Position numbers and translations under genes: made by a program
In this document: positions 1 through 8,838 of the stretch, piece after piece
Layout: each line of letters starts with the position of its first letter
Position numbering within the stretch: the stretch's first letter is position 1
Notes under the pieces: generated by a model
The model's database searches: none
The model's input: only the letters and a program-made list of their open reading frames with translations
Told to the model about the DNA's origin: nothing
Assembly: GCA_015059285.1 (NCBI GenBank)
Contig: SVAS01000004.1
Coordinates: 32,643-96,642, forward strand
DNA length: 64,000 bases
Direction of reading: 5' to 3'
Source: Bacillota bacterium
GTDB lineage: Bacteria > Bacillota_I > Bacilli_A > RF39 > UBA660

Positions 1-1247
1 TAGCGGAATACGGAAGTTATAGTGTAGAAACTAAAATAGTAGATGATACTAGAAAGTATATGAATGAATATTTAAAGGAAAACTATAATAAGTATTTAGA
101 AGAAATGACTATTATTGGTGTAACTGGAACTAATGGAAAGACTACAACATCTTACCTAATTTATTCCGCACTTAATAAATTAGGTAAAAAATGTGCTTAT
201 ATTGGAACAATTGGTTATTATTTAGATAAAAAAGTAACAAATCTTCCAAATACTAATCCAGATATATGTGATATGTATGATTTAATTATTAATGCTTATG
301 ATTTAGGATATCGTTATGTTGTATTAGAAGCTAGTAGTCATGGACTTTACAATGGTAGGTTAGAAGGTATTACTTTTGATTACACAATATTTACTAATTT
401 AACTAGAGATCATTTAGATTTTCATAAAACAATGGAAAATTATGCTCTAGCAAAAACTTTATTATTTAAAAAATTAAAGCCAAATGGGCTTGGTATTGTG
501 AATGTTGATGATAAATATAAAGATTATTTTTTAACTAATAAAACTTTAACTTATGGTATAAATTCTAATGAATATAAAATTAATAATTATAAAGAACATA
601 ATCAAGGCACATTTATTAGTCTAAATGTAAAAGGAAAAGAAATAGAAGTGAATTCACCTTTACTTGGAGATTATAATGTTTATAATTTATTATGTTTAAT
701 AATTATTTTAGATAATATAGGTATTGATTTTGAAAAAATTAATACTTTAATTCCAACTTTATCTTGTCCGCCTGGTAGAATGGATATGGTTAAGTGGAAA
801 ACAAATAGTATCGTTATTGATTATGCACATACACCAGATGCTATGGAGCAAATTTTAAAAACAGTTAGAAAAACAACAGATGGAAATATATATACAGTTT
901 TTGGTTGTACAGGTGATAGAGATAGAGAAAAAAGACCTATGATGATGGATATCGCAACTAATCTTTCTACTAAAGTAATAGTTACGATTGATGATCCTCA
1001 TAATGAAGATGTTAATCAAATTATTGATGATATGTTAAAAAATAATACTAAAACTAATTTTGAAATTTGTTTAGATAGAGGTAAGGCTATTGAAAAAGGA
1101 ATTAATTTATTAAAAGATAAAGATATTTTAGCTATACTTGGTAAAGGACATGAAGAAGTTATTATTTATAAAGATGAAAGAATTCCTTTTAATGATAAGA
1201 AAAAAGTAGAAGAAATAATTAAAAATAAAGAAACAGTAGAAATTTAG
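1..1247 (+). CDS. murE: MurE-like UDP-MurNAc-tripeptide synthetase, first copy (5' end outside window)
   Basis: This Mur ligase adds the third amino acid to UDP-MurNAc-dipeptide in the cytoplasm. The reading frame is open to the window edge: codons from position 3 continue upstream of the ATG at 60 and match the second copy (SYSVET versus CYSVET). The gene is therefore truncated by the window and does not start at 60. The ATP loop TGTNGKTTT and the central-domain motif TNLTRDHLDFH are present. Where MurE enzymes carry a specificity motif of the DNPR type, this copy has DDPHNED, unlike the DNPRDEDP of its neighbour. A different third residue, or a divergent role, is possible. A strong terminator follows the stop. 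Confidence 0.88.
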   Translation, partial: AEYGSYSVETKIVDDTRKYMNEYLKENYNKYLEEMTIIGVTGTNGKTTTSYLIYSALNKLGKKCAYIGTIGYYLDKKVTNLPNTNPDICDMYDLIINAYDLGYRYVVLEASSHGLYNGRLEGITFDYTIFTNLTRDHLDFHKTMENYALAKTLLFKKLKPNGLGIVNVDDKYKDYFLTNKTLTYGINSNEYKINNYKEHNQGTFISLNVKGKEIEVNSPLLGDYNVYNLLCLIIILDNIGIDFEKINTLIPTLSCPPGRMDMVKWKTNSIVIDYAHTPDAMEQILKTVRKTTDGNIYTVFGCTGDRDREKRPMMMDIATNLSTKVIVTIDDPHNEDVNQIIDDMLKNNTKTNFEICLDRGKAIEKGINLLKDKDILAILGKGHEEVIIYKDERIPFNDKKKVEEIIKNKETVEI

Positions 1248-1254
1248 GTTAAAC

Positions 1255-1298
1255 ACACTTCAATATAATTTTCATAAATTATATTGAGGTGTTTTTTT
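1255..1298 (+). terminator. Rho-independent terminator carrying the RBS of the next gene
   Basis: A 17-bp stem (1255-1271 with 1276-1292, one G-U pair) is followed by a T run at 1293-1298. The 3' arm contains GAGGTG, the ribosome binding site of the murE copy starting at 1299, and the T run is its spacer. Confidence 0.8.
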
Positions 1299-2645
1299 AT
1301 GAATATAAAAATAGATTCAAGGAAAATAAAACCAGGAGATATTTTTGTAGCTTTAAATACTTATAATGATGGACATAAATATATAAACGATGCAATAGAT
1401 AAAGGAGCAAAAAAAATAATTGCTTCTAAAGGGTGTTATAGTGTAGAAACAATAATAGTATCAGATACCAAAGATTATCTTATTAATCATTTAAAAAATA
1501 ACTATTATAATCAAATAAAAGATTTAAAAATAATTGGAATAACTGGTACTAATGGAAAAACGACAACTAGTTATTTAATTTGGCAAACTTTAAATAAATT
1601 AGGTAAAAAATGTGCATATATTGGAACAATTGGTTTTTATATAAATGAGAAAATAAGAGATTTAAATAATACTACTCCAGAAATATTAGATGTATATGAA
1701 ATGCTTATAGAATGTAAAGAAAAAGATTGTGAATATGTAGTTATGGAAGTTAGTAGTCATGCTTTAGAACAAAGAAGAGTAGATGGAATACTTTTTGATT
1801 ATGCAATATTTACTAATTTAACAGAAGATCATTTAGATTATCATAAAACAATGGGAAATTATGCTTTAGCTAAACAAAAGCTTTTTGAAAAATTAAAAGA
1901 AAATGGTAAGGCTATTATAAATGTTGATGATAAATATCATAACTATTTTTTAAAAAAAGGTGATATTACTTATGGTTTTAATGAAAGTAATATTCAAATT
2001 TTAAATTATGATATAAACTTTAAAAGTAATTTTGATTTGAAAATTAATAATGAAATATATGATTTTGAAACAAATTTACTAGGTAAATATAATATTTATA
2101 ATATAACTGCTCTAATTAGTGTTTTAGTTAATTTAAATGTAGATATAAATGTTATAAGATATTTAGTAACTACATTAACAGCACCCGTAGGTCGTATGGA
2201 ATTTATAAATTATAATACTAACCAAATTATTATTGATTATGCACATACACCAGATGCTTTAGAAAATATTTTACTTTCCGTTAGAGAATTTTGTAAAGGA
2301 AAAATATATGTGATATTAGGTTGTGGAGGTAACCGTGATAAAACTAAAAGACCTATAATGGCTAAAATTGCGACTGATCTTGCTGATTATGCAATATTTA
2401 CAAGTGATAATCCGAGAGATGAAGATCCGAGTAAAATAATAGAAGATATGATAAATGATTTAGAAAATGATAATTATGAGGTTGACGTAAACCGAGAAAA
2501 AGCTATTAATAAGGGTATACAAAAACTAGGTAAAAATGATATACTATTGTTGCTTGGTAAAGGTCATGAAACATACCAAGTTATAAAAAATGAAAGAATT
2601 CATTTTGATGATAAAGAAAAAGTATTAAATTTCATTAGGAGATGA
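1299..2645 (+). CDS. murE: UDP-N-acetylmuramyl-tripeptide synthetase, second copy
   Basis: This is a complete MurE ligase of 449 residues. The N-terminal UDP-binding part reads IDSRKIKPGDIFVAL. The ATP loop TGTNGKTTT lies near residues 82-90 and the VMEVSSHAL motif follows. The C-terminal domain has DNPRDEDP, the motif known from meso-diaminopimelate-adding enzymes, and ends with GKGHETYQ. I chose the ATG at 1299 because GAGGTG lies 7 bases upstream. A TTG 15 bases earlier falls inside the terminator stem. mraY follows after 4 bases, so the two are probably cotranscribed. It is the better candidate for the housekeeping enzyme of the two tandem copies. Confidence 0.92.
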   Translation: MNIKIDSRKIKPGDIFVALNTYNDGHKYINDAIDKGAKKIIASKGCYSVETIIVSDTKDYLINHLKNNYYNQIKDLKIIGITGTNGKTTTSYLIWQTLNKLGKKCAYIGTIGFYINEKIRDLNNTTPEILDVYEMLIECKEKDCEYVVMEVSSHALEQRRVDGILFDYAIFTNLTEDHLDYHKTMGNYALAKQKLFEKLKENGKAIINVDDKYHNYFLKKGDITYGFNESNIQILNYDINFKSNFDLKINNEIYDFETNLLGKYNIYNITALISVLVNLNVDINVIRYLVTTLTAPVGRMEFINYNTNQIIIDYAHTPDALENILLSVREFCKGKIYVILGCGGNRDKTKRPIMAKIATDLADYAIFTSDNPRDEDPSKIIEDMINDLENDNYEVDVNREKAINKGIQKLGKNDILLLLGKGHETYQVIKNERIHFDDKEKVLNFIRR

Positions 2646-2649
2646 TTTT

Positions 2650-3642
2650 GTGTTAATTTTGGCAAAAGCTATGCTAGCAATGATGATAGGGTTTATAACA
2701 GCAGTTGTATTTGGTCTTATTTTAATTCCTTTTTTAAAAAAAATAAAAGTAAGACAAAAGGTAAGTTTATATTTAGAAAAAGCTCATAAAAGTAAAGATG
2801 GAACACCTACTATGGGGGGCTTAATATTTATTGTACCAACTATTATTACAGTAATTATTTTACTTTTTATGAATAAAATAGAATTTTCAGAAAATTTATT
2901 TATTATTTTATTTGTATTTATTGCTTATGCATTACTAGGATTTTTAGATGATTATTTAAGTCTTAGAAGAAGAAACAATGAAGGTCTAACAGAAATTCAA
3001 AAACTTTTTGGTCAATTGGTAATAGCCTTAGTATTTTTCTACATATTTATGCGTAGTGGTGGAAAACCAACATTAGACATTCATACTTTAGGTTTAGAAA
3101 TTAATATGGGTTGGTTTTATGGAATATTTTTATTGTTTGTATTAGTAGCTAGTTCAAATGCTGTTAATTTAACTGATGGATTAGATGGCCTTGCTGGAGG
3201 ACTTTCAGTTATATCTTTTTTAGCATTCGGACTTATTGCTTGGAATGCTACTTGGGTTTCTGGTTATCAAGATATAGCAATATTTTGCTTTATCTTAATA
3301 GGTTCTCTTTTAGGATTTTTAGTTTATAATACCCATCCAGCTAAGGTATTTATGGGAGATACTGGTTCTCTTGCACTTGGAGCAACCTTAGCTTCTATAG
3401 CAATCATAACTAATCATGAAGTAACTTTAATTGTTGTAGCAGGAGTTTTTATTATAGAAACTTTAGCTTGTATTATTCAAATGGTAGGACTTATGTGTTT
3501 TCATAGAAAAGTATTTTTAATGGCACCACTTCATCACCATTTTGAAAAACTTGGATATTCTGAAAGTGATATTGTTAAAGGTTTTTGGGTAGTAGGTTTT
3601 ATATTAAGTATGTTAGCAGTAGGCTTTGGAGTTTGGATTTAG
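2650..3642 (+). CDS. mraY: Phospho-N-acetylmuramoyl-pentapeptide transferase
   Basis: MraY transfers phospho-MurNAc-pentapeptide to undecaprenyl phosphate at the inner face of the membrane, making lipid I. The 330 residues are strongly hydrophobic with about ten membrane segments. The family motifs are present: KDGTPTMGG, FLDDYL, NAVNLTDGLDGLAGG, PAKVFMGDTGSLALG and the histidine-rich APLHHHFEKLG. The start is a GTG, with AGGAG overlapping the stop of murE. It sits apart from most of the usual mur/fts cluster, at least within this window. Confidence 0.96.
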   Translation: MLILAKAMLAMMIGFITAVVFGLILIPFLKKIKVRQKVSLYLEKAHKSKDGTPTMGGLIFIVPTIITVIILLFMNKIEFSENLFIILFVFIAYALLGFLDDYLSLRRRNNEGLTEIQKLFGQLVIALVFFYIFMRSGGKPTLDIHTLGLEINMGWFYGIFLLFVLVASSNAVNLTDGLDGLAGGLSVISFLAFGLIAWNATWVSGYQDIAIFCFILIGSLLGFLVYNTHPAKVFMGDTGSLALGATLASIAIITNHEVTLIVVAGVFIIETLACIIQMVGLMCFHRKVFLMAPLHHHFEKLGYSESDIVKGFWVVGFILSMLAVGFGVWI

Positions 3643-3645
3643 TCT

Positions 3646-4404
3646 ATGGAAATTATAAAACTAGATAACGTTATTAATGTAAGAGATATTAGTTACAAAA
3701 ATATTAAACCTAAAAGACTTTTAAGGGGGTCTGCTTTAGATAGTGTAACTGATAGTGATGTAGATGTACTTAAAAATAAGTATAATTTAAAAGCTATAAT
3801 TGATCTTAGAATTAAAGAAGAAATAGAAAATGAAATTTTCCATATACCAGGAGTTACTTATTATAATGTTCCGATTGCTAGTAAAGAAGTAGTAGGTATA
3901 CCATGTGGTAAATCATTTAATCAAGAATTAATTGCTATGCAAAATGATATTCCAGATATGCAAGCAATTTATAACAACTGTTTGATGCCTGATAAAAAAG
4001 ATATGTGGGTTAAAATATTTGATATATTATTAAATACTGAAGAAGGTTCAATATTTTGGCACTGTCAACAAGGAAAAGATAGATGCGGAACAGTTGCTGC
4101 AATTATCGAATATGCCCTAGGCCTTGATTATGATACTATTTTAGAAGATTATTTATTAACTAATGAAAGTAATAAAGAAAAAGCCAATTATGTATATGAA
4201 CTCATTTCTTATATTAGTCATGATGATGATCTAGCTAACACGCTAAAAAATGTATTCTTATCACATAAAGAACACTTAGATAATGCTTTTAATTATATTA
4301 ATCAACAGTATGGTTCAGTAGATAACTTTTTACTGGAAATGTGTGATTTAACAGAAGAAAAAATAAATAAATTAAAACAAATGTATTTAGAAACTGCATT
4401 TTAA
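3646..4404 (+). CDS. Tyrosine-protein phosphatase-like protein
   Basis: This 252-residue protein has the cysteine phosphatase signature HCQQGKDR (C-x5-R), followed by CGTVAA. An N-terminal stretch RDISYKNIKPKRLLRGSAL resembles the bacterial Y_phosphatase3 family (PF13350), whose members dephosphorylate phosphotyrosine or phosphoinositides. The gene starts 3 bases after the mraY stop with no strong separate ribosome binding site, so it is likely translated as part of the murE-mraY transcript. The substrate cannot be read from the sequence. Confidence 0.8.
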   Translation: MEIIKLDNVINVRDISYKNIKPKRLLRGSALDSVTDSDVDVLKNKYNLKAIIDLRIKEEIENEIFHIPGVTYYNVPIASKEVVGIPCGKSFNQELIAMQNDIPDMQAIYNNCLMPDKKDMWVKIFDILLNTEEGSIFWHCQQGKDRCGTVAAIIEYALGLDYDTILEDYLLTNESNKEKANYVYELISYISHDDDLANTLKNVFLSHKEHLDNAFNYINQQYGSVDNFLLEMCDLTEEKINKLKQMYLETAF

Positions 4405-4420
4405 AAAATGTGGTTTTTTT
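4393..4420 (+). terminator. Terminator after the phosphatase gene
   Basis: The end of the gene forms an imperfect hairpin (ACTGCATT with AATGTGGT) followed by seven T residues, closing the murE-mraY-phosphatase unit. Confidence 0.6.
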
Positions 4421-4467
4421 ATGACATTATAAACAGTTTTTTTAAAATATTAAAAATATATAATATG

Positions 4468-4476
4468 TGATATAAT
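4468..4476 (+). promoter_or_regulatory. Extended -10 promoter for the Fic gene
   Basis: TGATATAAT gives a TGn plus a perfect TATAAT, with no convincing -35. The same TGTGATATAAT block recurs before the gene at 7755 and before trmB, so extended -10 promoters seem common here. Confidence 0.6.
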
Positions 4477-4549
4477 TGAAATAGAGCAAATTGAAAACAC
4501 TTATTTGTTGATGGTTATAAAAGGTGCAATGCAGAAAGTGAGAGAGTAT

Positions 4550-5299
4550 ATGGATATAAATAAATTAAAAACTGAATTGATAAAACAAAGGGCATCTAAA
4601 TTTAAAGGGAATATATATCATTACTCGCAAGTTAATTTTTCATATAATTCTAATAAAATAGAAGGTAGTAGATTAACTATTGATCAAACAGAAGCAATAT
4701 TTGATACATCTTCTTTTCTTCCTAAAAGTGATGATTTAATAAAATTAGATGATTTAATAGAAGTTAAAAATCATTTTAAATTATTTGATTATATGTTAGA
4801 TAATGTTGATGGACTTCTAACAAAAGAAATGATAATTGAAATGAATAAGATATTAAAAAGAAATACAAGTGATGAAGACAATCCAAGATATAATGTTGGA
4901 GGATTTAAAATTGTTCCTAATATAATTGGAGTAGTGAATGTTATTAATACTACGGCACCAGAAGATGTAGAAAGTGAAATTGAAAACTTATTAAGTGAAT
5001 ATAGTTCCAAAAATATAACTTTAGAAGATATAATTGATTTTCATGTTAGATTTGAGAGAATACATCCTTTTGGAGATGGAAATGGTCGTGTTGGTAGAAT
5101 TATAATGTTTAAAGAATGCTTAAGAAATAATATAATGCCTTTTATCATATTAGATGATGATAAATCTTATTATATGAGGGGTTTAAAAGAATATGAAAAT
5201 GATAAAATGTTTTTGATTGATACCATTAAACATGCACAAGATTTATATAAAAAAATTTGTGAAGAACTATTAAAATTTGAAATAGAAAAAAATAATTAA
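4550..5299 (+). CDS. Fic domain protein (putative AMP transferase) with N-terminal inhibitory motif
   Basis: Fic proteins move AMP, or another nucleotide or phosphate group, onto target proteins. The catalytic loop HPFGDGNGRVGR is complete. The N-terminal SNKIEG fits the (S/T)xxxE(G/N) inhibitory helix of class II Fic proteins, which keep the enzyme off within one chain. No antitoxin gene is adjacent, which agrees with self-inhibition. The start is uncertain: ATGs at 4511, 4529 and 4550 are all in frame. I prefer 4550, which is preceded by a weak GAGAG. The gene is flanked by its own promoter and a terminator. Confidence 0.88.
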   Translation: MDINKLKTELIKQRASKFKGNIYHYSQVNFSYNSNKIEGSRLTIDQTEAIFDTSSFLPKSDDLIKLDDLIEVKNHFKLFDYMLDNVDGLLTKEMIIEMNKILKRNTSDEDNPRYNVGGFKIVPNIIGVVNVINTTAPEDVESEIENLLSEYSSKNITLEDIIDFHVRFERIHPFGDGNGRVGRIIMFKECLRNNIMPFIILDDDKSYYMRGLKEYENDKMFLIDTIKHAQDLYKKICEELLKFEIEKNN

Positions 5300-5310
5300 A
5301 TATTATATAG

Positions 5311-5334
5311 AAATACGCTTATGCGTATTTTTTT
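5311..5334 (+). terminator. Terminator after the Fic gene
   Basis: An 8-bp stem, AAATACGC with GCGTATTT around TTAT, is followed by a T run. Confidence 0.8.
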
Positions 5335-5375
5335 AATAAATAAAAGCTAAATTAATATACTTTAGTGGTGATAAT

Positions 5376-6047
5376 ATGCTAATTGCTCATAGAGCTAATA
5401 ATAATCATAATTTTTTAGAAAATACTAAAGAAGCAATAATAGATTGTTTAACTAAAGATTATATTGATGGAGTTGAAATAGATATTAGAATGACTAAAGA
5501 TAAAGAGTTTGTACTTATTCATAATATGCTAATAGATAAAAGTAGTAATGGTACTGGTTTTGTTAAAAATAAAACTTTGAAAGAATTAAAATCTTATGAA
5601 TTTGGAAGTAATCAAAAAATAAGTACTTTAGAGGAAATTTTAAAAATTATGAATAACAAACTATTATTAATAGAAATTAAAGTAGAAAAGGATAATTATG
5701 AAGAAGTAGTAAATGTTTTTTATAAAAAAATAAAAAAATATTTATATTTAAATATAATGGTATGTAGTTTTAATTATGAATTATTAAAAAGAATAAAAAA
5801 GTTAAATCAAAAAATAAAATGTGGTTTAATTATTAATTTAGTTATTAATGAAGATAAAATATATAATCATCTAGATTATAATTCCTTAAGTATACATAAA
5901 TTAGATAAAGCTAAAGATTATGATTTTATATGGACAATTAATAATACTAATGATTTAGAAAAAATAATTAAAACAAATAAAAAGTTGAATATTATAACAG
6001 ATGTAAGTTATAAATTGTATGAAAAATATAAACGTGCTATAATGTAG
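5376..6047 (+). CDS. Glycerophosphodiester phosphodiesterase-like protein
   Basis: The family hydrolyses glycerophosphodiesters to glycerol 3-phosphate and an alcohol. Visible motifs are IAHRANN near the start, ENTKEA, GVEIDIRMTKD (the metal-binding ExD) and LIEIK. The usual HD of the second histidine motif reads HN (VLIHNMLID), so a residue normally kept beside the catalytic histidine is changed. At 223 residues the protein is slightly short. It carries no signal peptide, so it would act in the cytoplasm. The RBS is GTGGTG. Activity is uncertain because of the HD to HN change. Confidence 0.8.
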   Translation: MLIAHRANNNHNFLENTKEAIIDCLTKDYIDGVEIDIRMTKDKEFVLIHNMLIDKSSNGTGFVKNKTLKELKSYEFGSNQKISTLEEILKIMNNKLLLIEIKVEKDNYEEVVNVFYKKIKKYLYLNIMVCSFNYELLKRIKKLNQKIKCGLIINLVINEDKIYNHLDYNSLSIHKLDKAKDYDFIWTINNTNDLEKIIKTNKKLNIITDVSYKLYEKYKRAIM

Positions 6048-6061
6048 ATGGAGGAATGATT

Positions 6062-7663
6062 ATGATAAGAAATAAATTTAATATTTTAAATATTATTATT
6101 ACATTAGTTGTAGGGTTAGTTATGTATTTCTTTTTCTTACCACCAATTAATGTAACTAGTATGAGTTTTTGGACATTTATTATTATACTTTTAGGTATTT
6201 ATATTTTACTTTCTTCTATATCCAAATTAGATATTAGAGGAAAATTAAGGGGAACTATTAAAGATATTAAAGTACTTGGAATAGTTATTTTTACTATTAT
6301 AGTAGGAATTATGATTGTGAATTTTATTTTATCACCACTATTTAATTCAAAATCATTTTCTAAAAGAATTAATGTAGTGGAAGATACCGAAGAAAGTAAT
6401 TTTATAACAGAAATAAAACAAGTGGATTTTAATACTTTACCACTTTTAGATAAAGATTCTTCTAGTCGTTTAGGTGATAGGGTAATGGGACAACTTCCAG
6501 AATTAGTTTCACAATTTTATGTATCTAGTTTATATACACAAATTAATTATAATAATGAAATAGTTAGAGTAACACCACTAGAATATAATGGATTATTTAA
6601 ATATATTTCTAATTATAAAGAAGGTGTTAAAGGATATATTACTGTTAATTCAGTAACTGGAGATGCTAAGTTAGTAAAACTAGAAAAAGGAATGAAGTAT
6701 ATGCCTTCTGCGTATCTACTTAAAGATTTAGATCGTCATTTAAGATTTCAATATCCAACTAAAATATTTGGAAATAAAAACTTTGAAATTGATAATGAAG
6801 GAAATCCTTATTGGATTACTCCAACTTTAAAATATGTAGGTATAGAACAAAGAGAAGAAGTAGAAGGAGTAATTATTACTAATCCTATTAATGGTAAATC
6901 AAAATATTATAAGGTAGGAAATGTTCCTACTTGGGTAGATCATGTTTATAGTGCGAATTTAATTATAGAACAAGTAGATGACTGGGGGATGTATCGTAAT
7001 GGATTTTTAAACTCAATCTTTGGACAGAAGAATGTAGTTGCGACTACTGATGGTTATAATTATACTGTTATGAATGATGATGTATATTTATATACAGGAA
7101 TTACTTCAGTATCTAGTGATGAAGCAAATTTAGGTTTTATTTTGACAAACCTTAGAACCAAAGAAACAAGATTTTATTCAGTTCCAGGCGCTGAAGAATA
7201 TTCAGCTATGGCCTCAGCCGTAGGTCAAGTACAGCAAATGCGCTATACTTCTACATTCCCACTATTAATTAATTTAAATAATCGTCCTACATATTTAGTT
7301 TCTTTAAAAGATGATGCAGGACTAGTTAAAATGTATGGGTTTATTGATGTTGCTGATTATCAAAAAGTAGTAGTAACAGATTCCGCTAAAGGAATAGAAG
7401 CTGCTGCTAGAAATTATTTAAATAATGTAGAATTAGGAATTGATAAAGATTTATTAAAAGAAAAGGAAATAACTATTAAATCAATTAATACTGCAAGTAT
7501 AGATGGAAATACTTATTATTATTTAATTGATAGTAGTAATAATAAGTACTATACATCAATTAACATTAATAAAAAATTATTACCTTTCTTAAAAGTTGGC
7601 GATAAAATTAAAATAAAAGTTTCTAATGAAACAGATGTAACAGAAATAATTGAAATAAATTAA
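6062..7663 (+). CDS. Membrane-anchored protein of unknown function
   Basis: I do not recognise a family with confidence. The 533 residues start with three hydrophobic segments (about residues 8-30, 38-56 and 72-92). A large domain of about 430 residues follows, probably outside the membrane, rich in Tyr, Asn and beta-type sequence, ending in a lysine-rich ligand-like fold (KVGDKIKIKV). I chose the ATG at 6062 because GGAGG lies 7 bases before it. The ATG at 6056 is too close to that site. The gene stands alone before a terminator. Confidence 0.75.
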   Translation: MIRNKFNILNIIITLVVGLVMYFFFLPPINVTSMSFWTFIIILLGIYILLSSISKLDIRGKLRGTIKDIKVLGIVIFTIIVGIMIVNFILSPLFNSKSFSKRINVVEDTEESNFITEIKQVDFNTLPLLDKDSSSRLGDRVMGQLPELVSQFYVSSLYTQINYNNEIVRVTPLEYNGLFKYISNYKEGVKGYITVNSVTGDAKLVKLEKGMKYMPSAYLLKDLDRHLRFQYPTKIFGNKNFEIDNEGNPYWITPTLKYVGIEQREEVEGVIITNPINGKSKYYKVGNVPTWVDHVYSANLIIEQVDDWGMYRNGFLNSIFGQKNVVATTDGYNYTVMNDDVYLYTGITSVSSDEANLGFILTNLRTKETRFYSVPGAEEYSAMASAVGQVQQMRYTSTFPLLINLNNRPTYLVSLKDDAGLVKMYGFIDVADYQKVVVTDSAKGIEAAARNYLNNVELGIDKDLLKEKEITIKSINTASIDGNTYYYLIDSSNNKYYTSININKKLLPFLKVGDKIKIKVSNETDVTEIIEIN

Positions 7664-7667
7664 TACT

Positions 7668-7696
7668 AAAAGCAAATCAAAAAAGATTTGCTTTTT
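7668..7696 (+). terminator. Terminator
   Basis: An 11-bp stem, AAAAGCAAATC with GATTTGCTTTT, ends in T residues. Confidence 0.85.
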
Positions 7697-7728
7697 AAAA
7701 TAAAAAATATTTAAATTTAAAATAGTTG

Positions 7729-7737
7729 TGATATAAT
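7729..7737 (+). promoter_or_regulatory. Extended -10 promoter
   Basis: TGATATAAT lies 18 bases upstream of the gene at 7755. Confidence 0.6.
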
Positions 7738-7754
7738 TAATAGTAGGTGATAGT

Positions 7755-8081
7755 ATGGAAAAGGAATTTGAAGATGTAATTAAAGCAAACCCTTTTGATA
7801 ATTTATCAGAAGCAGATTTAATATTTTTATTAGAACATAATAAAGATAAATTGTCAGAAGCACAAATTTTAGATGTTCAATCAAGAATTAGTAGATTTCA
7901 AAATAGTCGTCAAGACATGGATTATACTCATACACATGAACCAGTTAAAACAATGATGTTAACTCCTCAAAATAAAAAAAGAGCAGGATATGTAGACATT
8001 ACTATTTTAATGCTTTCTGTATGGGCAATGGGGATTTTATGTATGGCTTATGTTTATACTAAAATAGGTATTATGTTTTAA
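7755..8081 (+). CDS. Small tail-anchored membrane protein, unknown function
   Basis: The protein has 108 residues. The first 75 are hydrophilic and helical, and one hydrophobic segment lies near the C terminus (about residues 80-102). This suggests a tail-anchored protein facing the cytoplasm. The family is not recognised. The start has an AGGTGATAGT leader. Its last 11 bases overlap the convergent gene at 8071. Confidence 0.7.
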   Translation: MEKEFEDVIKANPFDNLSEADLIFLLEHNKDKLSEAQILDVQSRISRFQNSRQDMDYTHTHEPVKTMMLTPQNKKRAGYVDITILMLSVWAMGILCMAYVYTKIGIMF

Positions 8082-8580
8082 AACCACCTTTCAAGGTAGT
8101 TGCATATTCACTTATAATCATAGCACTAGAATCTATTGAACTAATTAAACTAACGCAGTCATGCGTTTTTTTTCTTGGTGTCATAACCATTAAAATACTC
8201 TTTAAATTATCTTTTCCATTACCTATAAAACTTGTTACAGCATATTTTTCTTTTCTTAATTCTTTAGAAATAACTTCACCTAAATTAAACTCTACAATAG
8301 ACATAATTAAATTATTACCTAAAGCCATCTTTTCTTCCATAACGCTACCTAAATATGAACCAAATGTAGAACCTAAACAAAAAAATAATATTTTAATTGG
8401 GTCTTTAGTAACATCTATTAGTACCATACTAGTACCAATTACCCATATAATAGAAATAATACCATTTAAAATAGCTCCTACCCATTTTTTACCATTGGAT
8501 ACTACAATCACTCTTAAAGTACCTAAAGAATTTTCAATTATTTTAGTTATAAAAATTATTACATATAATTTATAATTCAT
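8071..8580 (-). CDS. UPF0316 membrane protein (DUF5698/DUF2179)
   Basis: The 169-residue protein matches the layout of the UPF0316 family. Three N-terminal membrane helices include the IIENSLGTLRVI and GSTFGSYLGS motifs, and a cytoplasmic DUF2179-type domain follows (VISKELRKEKYAVT, then VMTPRK). The function of the family is not established. The start has AGGTGAGATT just upstream. The gene converges on, and overlaps by 11 bases, the small membrane protein gene. Confidence 0.8.
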   Translation of the reverse strand: MNYKLYVIIFITKIIENSLGTLRVIVVSNGKKWVGAILNGIISIIWVIGTSMVLIDVTKDPIKILFFCLGSTFGSYLGSVMEEKMALGNNLIMSIVEFNLGEVISKELRKEKYAVTSFIGNGKDNLKSILMVMTPRKKTHDCVSLISSIDSSAMIISEYATTLKGGFKT

Positions 8581-8642
8581 AATCTCACCTATATTATTAT
8601 GATTACAAACTGATATTTTAAATCAAATAATTAAAAAATGAA

Positions 8643-8685
8643 TTTATGTTATAGAAACCATTTCTAATATAGTTTTATATATAAT
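8643..8685 (+). promoter_or_regulatory. Shared pilin-gene promoter motif (copy 1)
   Basis: TTTATGTTATA begins exactly 37 bases before TATAATAAA at 8680. The same pair at the same spacing precedes the other three pilin-like genes. There is no sigma-A -35 box at the expected place. A perfect TAGAAA-CCA-TTTCTA palindrome lies inside (8652-8666). Confidence 0.55.
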
Positions 8686-8721
8686 AAAAGTGTCAATATC
8701 AAAAAATAAAACGAAATGTTA

Positions 8722-8750
8722 TTGACAGCGAAATATTTATGTTATAAAAT
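8722..8750 (+). promoter_or_regulatory. Sigma-A promoter of the first pilin-like gene
   Basis: TTGACA, 17 bases, TAAAAT. This gives a leader of roughly 80 bases before the ATG at 8839. The spacer holds a second TTTATGTTATA. Confidence 0.75.
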
Positions 8751-8838
8751 AATTCTAGAACAATACGTTATACAAAGTAAACAAATGTATAAAAGAATAA
8801 AAAATTGTTCAAGATAAGAAAGAAGGAGCGGAAAGAGA

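Noticed and set aside
60..62. ATG at 60 as the start of the first murE copy
   Set aside because: The frame is open upstream to the window edge and the encoded residues match the second copy, so the true start lies outside.
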